The position numbers were made by a program, and so were the translations under genes. DNA of 64,000 nt from Lepus europaeus (Eukaryota > Chordata > Mammalia > Lagomorpha > Leporidae): positions 122,880,275 through 122,944,274 of the forward strand of contig NC_084834.1 of assembly GCF_033115175.1 (NCBI RefSeq), given 5' to 3'. Below, one piece after another: positions 32,778-43,958 of the stretch (positions within the stretch are counted from its first letter, which is position 1; every line of letters starts with the position of its first letter). The notes under the pieces were generated by a model. That model saw nothing but the letters and a program-made list of their open reading frames with translations, did no database searches and was not told the DNA's origin.

Positions 32778-33852
32778 CTATTATTTTGATTACTCTTATG
32801 TTAATACCAGATGACAATTAATGCTCTGTGATTTTTATTTTCAAAATAATAATGGTAACAAGGAAGTTGGATACATTTTATACAGTGCCCATTCAGAAGT
32901 TTCCTGTACCCTGAAGGCTTCCCCAGACCTTGGTGGCAAATCCTTCCTCTGGAATGAATACATAGATAGATAGAGATAGATATACATACATATTTTTTGA
33001 AGCAATAACTCTTTGGCCTTCCTTTCTTTTAAGTAACTAGAGTTTGATGTTTTATTAGAAACTAAAAAAAAAATAATATATTTAAATAGGCTCTACTATA
33101 TTGTATAATACAACACCTAAGCAGAAATGAGTGGTGGCCCAGTGAGCCCTGGTAGAAATCACAGTTTCACTGATTTTTCTCACCAGCAGAAAACACTATG
33201 TATCTGAGCACACTCAGCATCAGTTTGGAATAAAGAGAATTGGATGTTACAGATAAAACAAAGAAATTCAAGGGAATATGTGTTCCACACCCTTAACACA
33301 GACACAAGGAACACAGCGGGTAGATGAGAGGTCAGAGCTGGAGCCACAGGAGAAACCCGGCTACAGACACTGTGACCATGGAAGCTACGCAGTAAATAAT
33401 AGTCGGTGTTGCACAGAGTGGGTAGAACCCAGCTCACAACCAAACAAGGCATTTCTTAGCTTTGATGTCAAAGCATTTTACCTTAACAGACACTGCAGTC
33501 ACTACATTTGTGTTATGACAATCCTTCATCAAGTGTCCTTTCTTATAGCTTGTTATTATGATGGTATCTAAAAGATTTAATTAAACCATCCGCTGCGAAG
33601 AATTGAAAGCAAAAACCACAGTCAACATCGATGGGCGTGTCAAAAACAGTCAAACGCACACAGATATTCAAGGATGGCATTTTGGGACATTGGACACATG
33701 CAATCTCATTCCCAAGAATCCTTAGCTCTCAGCTGTCCCACGGCCCCACCCGTTGCTTTAGCGGCATCCAAGGCTTCATGGGAAGCAAGCCCTCGCCGGG
33801 ACAGACATTCTCAGTTTGTGGTTGAAACTGGACATGTAATATCTGGTCCATG
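32778..33852. other. Unassigned AT-rich sequence
   Basis: Holds a short (GATA)n patch near 32960-32985 and otherwise nothing recognised. Confidence 0.45.
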
Positions 33853-34132
33853 GGGCCGGGGTTGTGCCCTGGGGGTTACGCCACCACTTGAACAGCCAGA
33901 ATTCCATATTGGAGAGCCAGTTCCAGTTCTGGCTGCTCCACTTCTGTCCCAGCTCTCTGATAATACGACTGAGAAACAGTGAAAGAAGGCCCAACTATTG
34001 GCCTCGGCTATTCACGTGGGAGACCCAGATGGAGTCCCAGGCTCCTGGCTTCAGTCTGGAGTAGCCTTGGCCATTTTGGCAATTTGGGGAGGGAACCAGC
34101 AGATGGAAGATGGCTTTTTCTCTCTCTCTCCC
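33853..34132 (+). repeat. Diverged CSINE, forward
   Basis: Head GGGGCCGGGGTTGTGCCCTG and TGGGGAGGGAACCAGCAGAT then a CT run. The A-rich tail is replaced by (TA)n at 34133-34147. Confidence 0.85.
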
Positions 34133-34146
34133 ATATATATATATAT

Positions 34147-34614
34147 ATGCCATCAAACTTTATCTTAAGAATATTAATTCCAGGTGGAATAAAAACTTAA
34201 ACATGAAAAATTAGAACAAAATTAATAAAATATTTTAAAAAATAAAATAAAATATTTAAAACCAAAAAAAGTATTGGCCAGACCCAAACAGATAATACCA
34301 TGTTTGCTCTGATATGTGGTGGTTAATGTAGAATACAAAAAAATCCCACAATGTCTAAGAATGAAACCGACATCTTATGATTTGATTATTGTTTACTTAT
34401 TGAACATTATGGTTACTGATGGATTAAGCCATTGATTATAAAGTAAACTGAAATATAAAGTAAGTCGTTATTGCAAAAATTAAGGAAAAAAAGAAAGGTA
34501 GGAAAGAGGAGGAACTGAGGGAGGAAGTATGGTATTCTTCTTAGAATTATATGTATGAAATACATGAACCTGTTCTCTTTAAATAGCTAAAAATTTTTAA
34601 AACTGTTGGAATGG
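34147..34614 (+). mobile_element. Rabbit-type LINE-1 3' UTR fragment
   Basis: ATAATACCATGTTTGCTCTG, ATATGTGGTGGTTAATGTAG, ACATCTTATGATTTGATTAT and GAACCTGTTCTCTTTAAATA are in the order of a rabbit L1 3' UTR subtype different from the copy at 11735. An AG-rich tract is at 34484-34530. The 5' limit is uncertain. Confidence 0.7.
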
Positions 34615-34617
34615 TGG

Positions 34618-34872
34618 TGCCGGCACTGTGGTGTAGTGGGTAAAGCCGCCACCTCCAGTGCTGGCATCCCCTATAGGCACCGGTTCGTGTCCTAGCTGCT
34701 CCACTTCTGATCCAGCTCTCAGAAATGGCCTGAGAAGGCAGTAGAGGATGGCCCAAGTCCTTGAGCCTCTGCACCCGCATGGGAGACCTGGAAGAAGTTC
34801 CTGGCTCCTGGCTTTGGATCGGCACAGCTCCCAGCCATTGCAGCCAACTGGGAGTGAACCATGGGATGGAGG

Positions 34873-34910
<38 letters not shown>

Positions 34911-34969
34911 CTCCTTCTCTCTGTGTAACTCTGACTTTCAGATAAATGGATCAATCTTAAAAAAAAAAA
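34618..34969 (+). repeat. CSINE, full length, forward
   Basis: GTGCCGGCACTGTGGTGTAG head, CT run at 34876-34907, GATAAATGGATCAATCTT then poly-A. Imperfect target duplication AACTGTTGGAATG and AACTATTGAAATG. Confidence 0.95.
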
Positions 34970-34987
34970 AAAAACTATTGAAATGAT

Positions 34988-35303
34988 TGTGGCACACAGC
35001 AAGTTTAGCTTACAGCCTGGGACACTGGCAGCCCATATGAGCACTGGTCCCAGTCCCTGCTGCTCTACTTCCAATCCAGCTCCCTGCTGACGTGCCTGGG
35101 AAGCAGTGCAGGATGACCTGAATGCTTGGGCCTCTGAACTCACCTGAGAGACCTGGATGAAGCGCCTGGCTTCGGTCTGGCCTGCCCCTGCTGTTGTGGC
35201 CATTTGGGGAGTGAACCAGTGGATGGAGGATCTCTATCTTTCCCCTTCTCTCTGTAACTCTCTTTCACATAAATAAAATAAATCTTGGCGGAAAAAAAAA
35301 AAG
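34988..35303 (+). repeat. CSINE, forward, directly after another
   Basis: Begins ATTGTGGCACACAGCAAGTT within 20 bases of the previous copy's tail and ends AAATAAAATAAATCTTGG then poly-A. It forms a same-strand pair with 34618-34969. Confidence 0.9.
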
Positions 35304-35664
35304 TACTGGAAGGGCCAGAGGACAGAAGCCAGGCGGCTGCCACTGCATGACCGACTTCACGGGCACCTCAACAATATTACAATCAGATGTCACAGAGCTT
35401 CCACTGCCCCACAGCAATCAAGGCCAGGGAGCTGGTGATCAGACACCGGGATGATGGGCTCATAACTCTGCATCTCTCCACGCGGGCTTTCCAGTGGGAC
35501 AGCTGCAGGACCTGGCATCTGCCACACTTCCATCCTCCGCACCTCACATGACTGCCTCTGCGGGCTGCAATCCCATTCCTAGCTGATTCCTAGCTGCAAG
35601 AGAGTCTGTGAAACTGTGGATTTTCATCTTGTCTCAGGTGACAAACGGGAGATGATTCTCTTTA
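35304..35664. other. Unassigned sequence
   Basis: No recognised feature. Confidence 0.4.
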
Positions 35665-36008
35665 GTTAGTACTGGGGTCTGAATGTTTATGTCTCCCTTC
35701 CCAAATCTGTATGTTGAATTTCTCAGCCCCTCCCCAAGACAGGTTAGGAGGTGGGGGCTGGGGAGGTGATGACATTAGAATGGTGGAGCCCCCAGGAGAG
35801 GGATCAATGCCGTTATGAAAGAGGCTGGGACAAATCCTTCTCTCCTCCACCACGTGAGGCTGGAGTGAAAAGAAGGCTGTGCTGCATCTTCCAGAGCCTT
35901 GGCCTGGACTGTGCAGCCTCCAGAACTGTGAGAACCAACACCTGTTGATCATACACCACTCACTCACTCACTAGCATGTCGTTGCGCTAACCAGCACAAG
36001 CTAAGATA
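35665..36008 (+). repeat. MaLR-type LTR
   Basis: Well-preserved order: GGGTCTGAATGTTTATGTCT, AATCTGTATGTTGAATTTCT, GTTAGGAGGTGGGGGCTGGG, GAATGGTGGAGCCCCCAGG, CTCCACCACGTGAGG, CAGCCTCCAGAACTGTGAGA. This is the standard plan of the ancient ERVL-MaLR LTRs read forward. It is a solo LTR with no internal sequence beside it. Confidence 0.82.
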
Positions 36009-36024
36009 GTAAGAACGGAATTTA

Positions 36025-36355
36025 TGGGGCCAGCGCTATGGCATAGCAGTTAAAGCCACCACCTGCCACGCCGACATCCCAAATGGGCACTGGTTCTAGG
36101 CCCAGCTGCTCCACTTCCAATCCAGCTCTCTGCTATGGCCTGGGAAAGCAATGGAAAATGGCCCAAGTCCTTGGGTCCCTGCACCCACGTGGGAGACTTG
36201 GAAGAAGCTCCTGGCTCCTGGCTTTGGATCAGCCCAGCTATGGCCATTGCAGCCATTTCGGGAGTGAACCAGCAGATGGAAGATCTCTTTCTCTCTCTGC
36301 CTCTGCCTCTCTGTAACTCTGCCTTTCAACTAAATAAATAAATCTTTTAAAAAAT
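36025..36355 (+). repeat. CSINE, full length, forward
   Basis: GGGGCCAGCGCTATGGCATA head and AACTAAATAAATAAATCTTT tail. The 8-bp GGAATTTA lies on both sides (36017-36024 and 36356-36363). Confidence 0.95.
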
Positions 36356-36444
36356 GGAATTTAACACCTGGAGTTACAAGGTCCAAGATATGTTAAGCGC
36401 CATACAGAAAGATGAACCTCCCCAGGTTTCAAGAGGAAACAGAA

Positions 36445-36446
<2 letters not shown>

Positions 36447-36475
<29 letters not shown>

Positions 36476-36508
36476 ACCTTTCAAATAAATAAAATAAATC
36501 ATTTTTCA
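36447..36508 (+). repeat. 3' end of a CSINE, 5'-truncated
   Basis: Only the CT run and CTACCTTTCAAATAAATAAA remain. Confidence 0.85.
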
Positions 36509-37118
36509 AAGAGAAGGAAAATAAAATTTTGGAAGGATGCAAACCAGTTTTGAGCACAGGTTGCTAGCACAGACTGGTGTATGGGGTGGGGGGTTGGGCT
36601 TTGGAATGCTGTGAGCAAAGGAGTAAAGCAGAATGAGAAACATGAGCAAAAAGGGGGAAAAAAAAACAAGCAAAATTCAAAATTCCCATTGTTTTCAGCA
36701 CGACTCAGAGTCAACTTCCCAAACCTACCGCCTAAAAGTTCACGTACCAACACCGACCTCCCAAAGGACGGCATCACTCCTCCGGGGGCGCCATTGTGAT
36801 CCATGCACATGACAGCAACTACTGAGCCAACCGGGGCTGAAAGTACCCACATGCTTCAGGAAGGAATCTTTTCCATTCTGGAAAGCTACTTGGCAAACAC
36901 CACAAAACTTTCACACCCAACAATCCAGAAATTTCACTTCTAGACATCTATCCTAACAGAGAATTTGAGATTTTGGGCAGAATTTTTGGTTTAAAAATGG
37001 TATGCTAGTATTAATTGCAACAGTAAGAAATAAGAGAAAAACAGCTTAAATGTTTAGGAAATAGTGATTTTATGGGTCCAGAGTGAAACACCAAGCAACC
37101 ACTAAAAATCATATGTCT
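36509..37118. other. Unassigned sequence
   Basis: AT-rich. Text such as CTTCTAGACATCTATCCTAA near 36938-36957 resembles an old L1 internal region, too weakly to call. Confidence 0.4.
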
Positions 37119-37131
37119 AAAGATTTAGTAG

Positions 37132-37461
37132 GGGGGTCGGCACTGTGGTGTATTGGGTAAAGACACCACCTGCAGTGCCGGCATCCCATATGGGCACCGG
37201 TTCGAGTCCCAGTTACAGCACTTTTGATCCAGCTCCCTGCTATGGCCTGGGAAAGCAGCAGAAGATGCCTCCAGTTCTTGGGCCCCTGAACCCACGTGGG
37301 AGACCTGGAAGAGCTCTTGGCTTCTGAACTGCCCAGCTCCAGCTGTTGCAGCCATCTGGGGAGTGAACCAGTGGATGGAGGATCTCTCTCTGCCTCTCTC
37401 TCTCCCTCTCCCTCTGTAACTCTGCCTTGCAAATAAATAAATACATAAATCACTTTAAAAA
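37132..37461 (+). repeat. CSINE, full length, forward, perfect target duplication
   Basis: GGGGGTCGGCACTGTGGTGT head. Flanked by the perfect 13-bp AAAGATTTAGTAG (37119-37131 and 37462-37474). Confidence 0.97.
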
Positions 37462-37474
37462 AAAGATTTAGTAG

Positions 37475-37633
37475 CATAGGAAACTTCCCATGATATAATG
37501 TGAAATGCATAATTAATCTAGAGAAAACATTTATGGATTGCATGCTTTCACTGTTGTCAGCTGAAATGCAAGCACCGTTAGAAGACTTTGAGGAAGGACC
37601 AAAATGTTAATGATGATAGACTCTAACAAAGAG
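37475..37633. other. Unassigned spacer
   Basis: No recognised feature. Confidence 0.4.
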
Positions 37634-37885
37634 ATTCCAGATTCTGTCCCGGTTGCTCCTCTTCCAGTCCAGCTCTCTGCTGTGGCCCGGGAAGGCAGTG
37701 GAGGATGGCCCAGGTCCTTGGGCCCTGCACCCCATGGGAGACCAGGAGAAGCACCTGGCTCCTGGCTTTGGATCAGTGTGGTGTGCCGGTCGAAGCACAC
37801 CAGCCGCAGCGGCCACTGGGGGATGAACCAATGGAAAAAAGGAAGACCTGTCTCTCTCTCTCTCTCTCTGTCCACTCCGCCTGTC

Positions 37886-37886
<1 letters not shown>
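37634..37886 (+). repeat. Young CSINE subtype, forward, 5'-truncated
   Basis: Starts within the body at CAGATTCTGTCCCGGTTGCT and ends at the young-subtype tail TCCACTCCGCCTGTCAAAAG, followed by the GA run. Confidence 0.93.

Positions 37887-37936
<50 letters not shown>
37887..37936. repeat. (GA)n microsatellite
   Basis: About 24 uninterrupted AG units at the tail of the SINE. A CT run lies 30 bases upstream, so the two can pair into a hairpin. Confidence 0.97.
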
Positions 37937-37938
<2 letters not shown>

Positions 37939-38059
37939 AAGATGACGGTCACTTTTTCCATTACTTTATTATTTTCCCAATTTTAAAAGGGGTATATATT
38001 TAGGACGGGAGGTTCTGCTCACTTGATGGGAACGCTGTGTGGCTGTCAATCACTCACTC

Positions 38060-38220
38060 AGTGACCCACAGACTGGGAACCCTGTGAGGGAAGGTATCTG
38101 CCCACCACTGTGTCCTCTCTGCTTAGCACAGGTATGGGTGGGTGGGCAGGGGCTGGGGATGGGTGCACGCATGCACCAATAGACGTTTATATGGATGGAG
38201 GGCGGGAGGGAGGGACGGTG
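38060..38220 (+). repeat. Possible L2 3' end relic
   Basis: GTGAGGGAAGGTATCTGCCC and CCACTGTGTCCTCTCTGCTT then AGCACAGGTATGGGTGGGTG fit the L2 3' end read forward. Confidence 0.5.
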
Positions 38221-38334
38221 GGGAGAATCTGATGGTTCTGATGGGTCAAAGCCTCCGTAGTCAATTTCCCACAAGCTGTGAGGTGCAGTAGGACTTTCCC
38301 ACAGCCTGGGGGACCATCCTGAACTCAGTTTGTA

Positions 38335-38909
38335 AATCTAGGAGGAGCACTGTTGTGGGAGGTGTCCTCATCCCATATCAGAGTGCTGGTTTTAGTACTG
38401 ATTACCCCACTTATTTGTTTTCTTTGAATAAGTTCTTTATTTTAATTGAAAGTGAGAGTTACAGAGAGAGATTGAGAGAGAGATCTTCTATCTGCTGGTT
38501 CACTCCCCAGATGGCCATAGCGGCCAGGCTGAAGCCAGGAGCTTCATCCAGGTTTCCCTAGTGGGTGGCAGGGGTTCAAACACTGGGGCCATCTTCCGTT
38601 GTTTTCCCAGGCCATGAGCAGGAAGCTGGGCCAGAAATGGAATAGCTGGGACTTGAACCAGCACCCACATGGGATGTTGGCATTGTAAGTGGCAGCTTTA
38701 CCTATATACCACAATGCCAACCCCATGGCTACTCCACTTCTGACCCAGCTCCCTGCTAATGTGTCCTGGGAAGCAGCAGATAATAGCTCTAGTTTTTGAG
38801 CCCCTACCACCTACATGGAAGACCTGGATGGAGTTCCAGGCTCCTGGCTTCAGCCTGGCCCAGGCTCAGCTGTTGCAGGCATTTGAGACATAAACCAGTG
38901 GATGGAAGA

Positions 38910-38947
<38 letters not shown>

Positions 38948-38965
38948 TTTTCATGCAGATGAAAA
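38335..38965 (+). repeat. CSINE, forward, split by a second SINE
   Basis: The eroded head (CATCCCATATCAGAGTGCTG) lies at 38335-38412. The body resumes at 38727 with GGCTACTCCACTTCTGACCC and runs to the long CT run (38915-38946). A reverse SINE sits between. Confidence 0.8.
38413..38726 (-). repeat. CSINE, reverse, inserted in another CSINE
   Basis: From ATTTGTTTTCTTTGAATAAG to CCACAATGCCAACCCC. Flanks GATTACCCCACTT (38400-38412) and GGCTACTCCACTT (38727-38739) look like a worn target duplication. Confidence 0.85.
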
Positions 38966-39289
38966 GAAATGAACATTTACAAATTAAGGAGAGACTAGTA
39001 TTGGTAAAGAAGAGTCAGAAATAACCACAAATCATTCAGGTTCTTGATAACACAACATTTGGAACAACCGTGAGTATGCACGTAAGTGAACACACAGGAT
39101 CGGTCCTCGGGTTCTCCACCGGGTCCCATTCGTGCCCACGGATGAGTCCTGGCACGATCGGCACCTCCATGGCAGTCAGGAAAGACAGCAGCCGACATGC
39201 CAGGAAGCATCCGGGGCATTCAGAACACTTCAAGCTCGTGTCGTGTCACTGAGGCTTCAGAGCAACAAGTCTACGTGATGACTATTTTG
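38966..39289. other. Unassigned sequence
   Basis: No recognised feature. Confidence 0.4.
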
Positions 39290-39500
39290 CTCAATGTATC
39301 TACCATTTTAAGCATCCCCTTATGTATTAGGCACCTTCAGTATGTAATTGTGCTGAATCCCAATGACAATATTAGTATCTCACTTCATTTCTAAAGAACC
39401 CGGAGGCTGTCATTTGCCTGCGGGACACAGCTGGTAAATGACAGTGCCAGGACTCAACGCTGAACCTGCCACTTCCAAAGCCCCGGGCTTGGTCTAGTAT
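39290..39500 (-). repeat. MIR element, reverse
   Basis: GCCTGCGGGACACAGCTGGT, AAATGACAGTGCCAGGACTC and TTCCAAAGCCCCGGGCTTGG are the complement of the MIR tRNA-like part. The core is visible at 39365-39410. Confidence 0.8.
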
Positions 39501-40445
39501 CCATGGCAGTCACACTCGCATCCTGATTCCTGCCCACTCCACTCCAAGCCCTGTCTTTGCCATGCTGTCACATTCATTTGCAGAATGCAGTTAACGGGAG
39601 CCAGTGCCTCCGTCCTGGGGCTGCCTCCCGCTCCCCACCCCGCCCGCCCGCAGGCCCAGGAACATTTCAAAGTCACAACTGAGCAGTGACAAACGATGCT
39701 CTCCTTAACAAATTCCTCACCTCATCATAAAACCATTGGGGATGTTGCAAATGCATGTTGGTGTTTACATCCTGGCTGTGAGCAGTAGCTCCGGAAAACA
39801 TCAAAGTTTTGTGGGTGACAAAGAACCACCTCTGATCTTCACTTCAAAGACGAGGGGGGAAAAAAGCCTTCCCAGCAACGCACTGAAGATTAATGTCAAT
39901 CTGGCTTTTTCCTGGACTTGTCTACACAAGCGTATGCTGTAGGATGACGGAAGCTTGCTGGCAAACTGTAAGTCCCTAAAATGGCAGTAAAATACCCCAG
40001 CGTGCACACACATGGTGCTGTCCTTATAACAGAGCCCTAGTTAGTAGACTGTTCCTCCCTTGAACCCTGACCCCTACACATGTCTCAGAACAAGTCCCCA
40101 TCACAAAAGGGCCCGAATGCTGACTGTAAGCCCCCGGCATCTCGGTAGAGTCTGCCGAATTCCCCTCCACCCTCCCCCACCCCCTGCCTCCAGAACCCAC
40201 ATCCACCTCTCCCTCTCCTTCCAGGAATGTTCTCAACCTCACCAAGCCTTTGGGTCTGAGTCTAGGACCTGCTCAAGAGTCTCAACCCCAGCTGTAGAAA
40301 GAAAGGCTCTTCCGGACCACAGAAGCCCGAGGGAGACGACCTGGGCCCTGGGCTTCCCTGGGCCAGCCGTGCCTGGTTTGTGCCTCCCACGGGGCTGGCA
40401 GCTGTCTCAGCCATAAACTCCAGGATGAATCCGATCATGTTTGAT
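39501..40445. other. Unassigned sequence
   Basis: Unique sequence without recognised repeats or exons. Confidence 0.45.
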
Positions 40446-40616
40446 TTTAGGCTTTGTTAATTAATTTGACAGGCACAGAGCAGGGGTACTCCTGTCTGCT
40501 GGCTCACTCCCCAAATGCCTGCCATGGTCAGGGCTGGGCCAGGCTATAGCTGAGAGCCAGGAACTCCATCCAGCTCCCCACATGGGCAGCAGGAACCCAG
40601 TCATTCAGGTCTGTCC
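40446..40616 (-). repeat. Old CSINE variant, reverse, partial
   Basis: TTAATTAATTTGACAGGCAC, CTGGCTCACTCCCCAAATGC and AGGAACTCCATCCAGCTCCC in order. The head end is missing. Confidence 0.7.
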
Positions 40617-40923
40617 CCAAATGAGCTTCATGACACAGCCCCCAGGCTGAACCAGATCTCCTGTAGATAACACACTGGAATCTGATTGAGGGCATTACGA
40701 GATACCTTAAAATGGTTTTTAAGCACTTTCAACACAACCCTGAATTTAATTTGCTGGGTTTCACACACATGGCAGCTACCGAGCTCCATCCTGTGCCCTC
40801 ATCCGGCTAATGACAGGAGTAGGAGCGGTCCAGTGCGAAAACACACACTTCCGGTTCAGTAGCAGCACTTCCGCCGCTACTGCCGCCAGAGACTAGAGGG
40901 ATGGGAGCAGGAGTATGGAACAG
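40617..40923. other. Unassigned sequence
   Basis: Includes ACACTTCCGGTTCAG and CTTCCGCCGCTACTGCCGCC near 40845-40890. These are promoter-like GC words in an otherwise ordinary stretch, and no island surrounds them. Confidence 0.35.
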
Positions 40924-41261
40924 GCAGTCTTCCTAATTTCATCGGAACACCAGCACGCAGTGGGCTCTCAGATCCACAGCTTCTGTATTCTCAGATCCAA
41001 CCAACTGCAGATCAAACACACTCAGAAACAAACTTCCTCCGCACTGACAGGTGCAGTCAGTCTCCTTTGTCATTCTTCCCTAGGCAATGCAGTGAAGCAA
41101 CTGTTTACAAAGCTTTCGCTTCGTAGTAGGTATTGCATGCCGCACCTAATCTGGAGGTGATTCAAGGTTTATGGGAGGGTATCTGTAGGGTATATGGATC
41201 CCATTTGGATTTTGGTCTGCAGGGTGGTCCTGGGACCAACTCACAAATACCGAGGGAGGAT
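40924..41261. mobile_element. Tigger/pogo-type non-autonomous DNA transposon
   Basis: Left end CAGTCTTCCTAATTTCATCG and right end AAATACCGAGGGAGGATTGA are inverted repeats. Internal GATCCAACCAACTGCAGATC and GTGGTCCTGGGACCAACTCA are hallmark words of MER2-like Tigger derivatives. It is about 340 bp with no transposase. Confidence 0.75.
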
Positions 41262-41871
41262 TGAACACGGAGAAGGATTGTCGACCTGGGGGAAGTTTAG
41301 GAACAGAGCTCGCCTTCGTTCGCTATGTTTCGCTGAAGAACACTAAGACAGCATGGCCGGAGCACCAGGTAGGCACGAGTGTGGTGCGTTGCAGAGAACA
41401 TTCGCGCCCACGCTTGAAGATCGGCAGCCGTGGAGGCCAGGGGCACAAGAGGCTGCGATTCCTGCTCAGCGCCTTCAAACTCACCCAGGGGGGTGAGGGC
41501 GGCAGAGGCAGGCTGGGACCTGGTTCTGCCGCAGTCCTCCGCTGGGAACCTGTGGAGTGCAGGCTTAGGCACGTCCCACCAAGCAGCCGTCCAGTTTGTT
41601 GGGGCAGTGGATCTCATCACCGTGATTCAGACCTGCACCCTGTCTTTCGTAAACAAGCGTGTGCCTCACCTGATTACTGCGCTCTCCACATTGATGCTGG
41701 CCAGCAACAGCCACTGGCAGGGGAGAGAGAATTTCCTGACCAGCTGGAGCCCTGCAAAATCGCCGAGGGTCAAGATGTTTCTTACTTCACGGGCCATCAA
41801 TCCCAGGCCCTCAGCATCAGAACTGGGACAGATGGTGCGATCTAAGGAATCCAGGATGGTTTCAAAATGCA
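41262..41871. other. Unassigned sequence with overlapping open frames
   Basis: Two overlapping + frames (41261-41845, 194 codons, and 41430-41999, 189 codons) cross this unique region. The first starts inside the Tigger and the second ends inside a SINE. Neither product is recognisable, and I do not call a gene. Confidence 0.4.
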
Positions 41872-42126
41872 CTGTGGCGCGGGCATCAGTGGTTAAGGTG
41901 CCGCTTGGGATGGTTCCCACTCTGCTCCCCAAGCCAGCTTCCGGCTACTGTGCGCCCTGGGAGGCCGTCTCTGCCGCCCACCTGAGAGACCGGAATTGAG
42001 TTCCTGGCTCTTGCCTTCAGCCTGGCCCACCCCTGCTGTGGGAGGCATTTGGGGAATGAATCAGCAGATGGGAGATTTCTCTCTGTCTCTCCACCTTTCA
42101 AATAAAGATTTTTTTAAAAAAATAAA
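41872..42126 (+). repeat. Old CSINE variant, forward
   Basis: GGCGCGGGCATCAGTGGTTA, CTGTGCGCCCTGGGAGGC and GAATGAATCAGCAGATGGGA, ending CAAATAAAGATTTTTTTAAA. Confidence 0.85.
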
Positions 42127-42928
42127 GTGTATTAGTGCAAGCTTATCCACTGGCTGACCAGGTAAACTCATGGACACATCAATTTACTTTTTGGCACTAT
42201 TTTCTCTAGCAAGCCAGCTACATTCAACACAAACGTTAGTAATGTATTTCAGATACTCGTACTAATCTCACTAAAAATAAAGAGTGCATTTCCAGAAAAG
42301 CAAATAGTCCTTGATTTATAAGGCAGCTGTCTCAATTCCTTCTCACTGTTTTGATTAGTACATGAAAGATTTATTTTATTAACTTTGTTTAAATTTGGAA
42401 CCTGGCATGTTGGAGAGCAGCTAATCAGCTACATATTCCAGATTTCAAAGTTTCAGCCTCATATTAACTCGCCAGTCGGAAAAAAAAAAAAGCAGATTTT
42501 CACTTCTCGTGACAGGATAGCAGTGGAAATGCATTTGCAGTTACAAAACAGGTCAAGGTCATTTGTGGTGCTCGTTAATCCTGCTACTCCTGGGGAAACT
42601 GCTAAAAGCATTGACTACATTTTGCAGATGGAAACAAAGTAACAGGCTCCACCTCACTCCGGGTGTAACAGCAAAGCTGTGGCACCACCAGAAATAGAAG
42701 CCCTGGGGCTTTGTGTTCCTGTTTGACTCAGACCAGGCACTCTAATTAAAATTATGCTGCAGAAGAAGCAGGCTTATCTCCAGTCAATTTTCCTTAACAG
42801 AATTAAACAGCTCATGTCGGCTCTATTTGCAATTGGATGCTTTATGCTAATTAATCAGCCTGACCAGATATAATTTATATAGTAATCTTATGGAGTACCC
42901 TGAATGCTAAGGGTAATGGACAACATGC
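42127..42928. other. Repeat-free AT-rich stretch, candidate conserved element
   Basis: No transposon is recognised across 800 bases, which is unusual here. It carries homeodomain-type words (CTAATTAAAATTATG near 42739 and GCTAATTAATCAG near 42846), a nuclear-receptor word AGGTCAAGGTCA (42550-42561), and AAATGCATTTGCA near 42528. These could mark a conserved enhancer. The motif evidence alone is weak, because AT-rich DNA yields such words by chance. Confidence 0.35.
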
Positions 42929-43225
42929 GGGAGTCTGTGTTGTGGTGCAGTGGATTAGCCATCACTTGGGTTGTCTGTATCCTCTATCAGAGCGACTCTT
43001 CGAGTATTGGCTGCTCCATTTCCCATGCAGCTCTCTGCTAATGCAACCGGGAAGGCAGCCACAGATGGCCATTGCTACCCACGTGACAGACCCAGATGAA
43101 ATTCCTGGCTTCTGGTTTTGGCCTGGCCCAGGCCTGGCCATTACAGACATTTGGGGAGATCTCGCTCTCTCTCTCTCTCTCTCCCCATCACTCTGCCTCT
43201 TAAGTAAATAAATCTTAAAAAATAT
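42929..43225 (+). repeat. Diverged CSINE, forward
   Basis: GGGAGTCTGTGTTGTGGTGC head, CT run at 43164-43180, AAGTAAATAAATCTTAAAAA tail. Confidence 0.87.
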
Positions 43226-43242
43226 ATAATGTATAATCATGT

Positions 43243-43536
43243 TTTTTAAAAAAAAAAAGATTTATTTACTTGAAAGACAGTTACAGAGAGAGGTAGAGAC
43301 AGAGAAAGAGTGAGAGGTCTTCACTCCCTAAATGGCTGTAACAGCCAGAGCTGAGCTGATTCAAAGCCAGGAGCCAGGAGCTTCTTCCCTATCTCCCACA
43401 TGGTACATGGCTTTCTCAGGCACATTAGCAGGGAGCTGGATCAGAAGTGGAGCAGCTGGGACTTGAACTGGCACCCATATGGGATGCCAGCACTTCAGGC
43501 TCGGGCTTTAACCTGCTGTGTCACAGCACCGGCCCC
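43243..43536 (-). repeat. CSINE, reverse
   Basis: Starts TTTAAAAAAAAAAAAGATTT and ends GTCACAGCACCGGCCCC. Its A-rich end abuts the tail of the previous forward copy, forming a tail-to-tail inverted pair. Confidence 0.92.
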
Positions 43537-43567
43537 ATGTGTGATTATTTTAAGGGACATTTTTGTA

Positions 43568-43602
43568 AAAAAAAAAAAAAAAGAAAGAAAGAAAGAAAGA
43601 AA
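43568..43602. repeat. Poly-A and (AAAG)n tract
   Basis: A run of about 16 A followed by five AAAG units. Confidence 0.93.
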
Positions 43603-43631
43603 TAACAAAACCACAGTATTTAAAAATCCAA

Positions 43632-43958
43632 GGGCCAGCACTGTGGCATAGAAGATTAAGCCTCTGCCTGCATTGCCGGCATACCATTTGGGCACTGGTT
43701 TGAGTCCTGGCTGTTCCACTTCCGATCCAACTCCCCGCTAATGCACCTTGGAAAAGCAGCAGAAGATGGTCCAACTACTTGGGCCCCTGCACCCACGTGG
43801 GTGACCCAGAAGAAGCTCCTGGCTCCTGGCTTCAGCCTGACCGAGCCCTAGCTGTTGAGGCCATCTTGGGAGTGAACCAGCAGATAGACTCTCTCTCTCT
43901 CTCTCTCTCTGCCTTTCAAGTAAAATAAAACATAAATCTTTAAAAAATAAAATAAAAA
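43632..43958 (+). repeat. CSINE, full length, forward
   Basis: GGGCCAGCACTGTGGCATAG head, CT run at 43888-43910, and AAATAAAACATAAATCTTTA tail. Confidence 0.94.

Noticed and set aside
41261-41999. Two overlapping + frames (194 and 189 codons)
   Set aside because: They start in a Tigger or end in a SINE, and neither product is recognisable.
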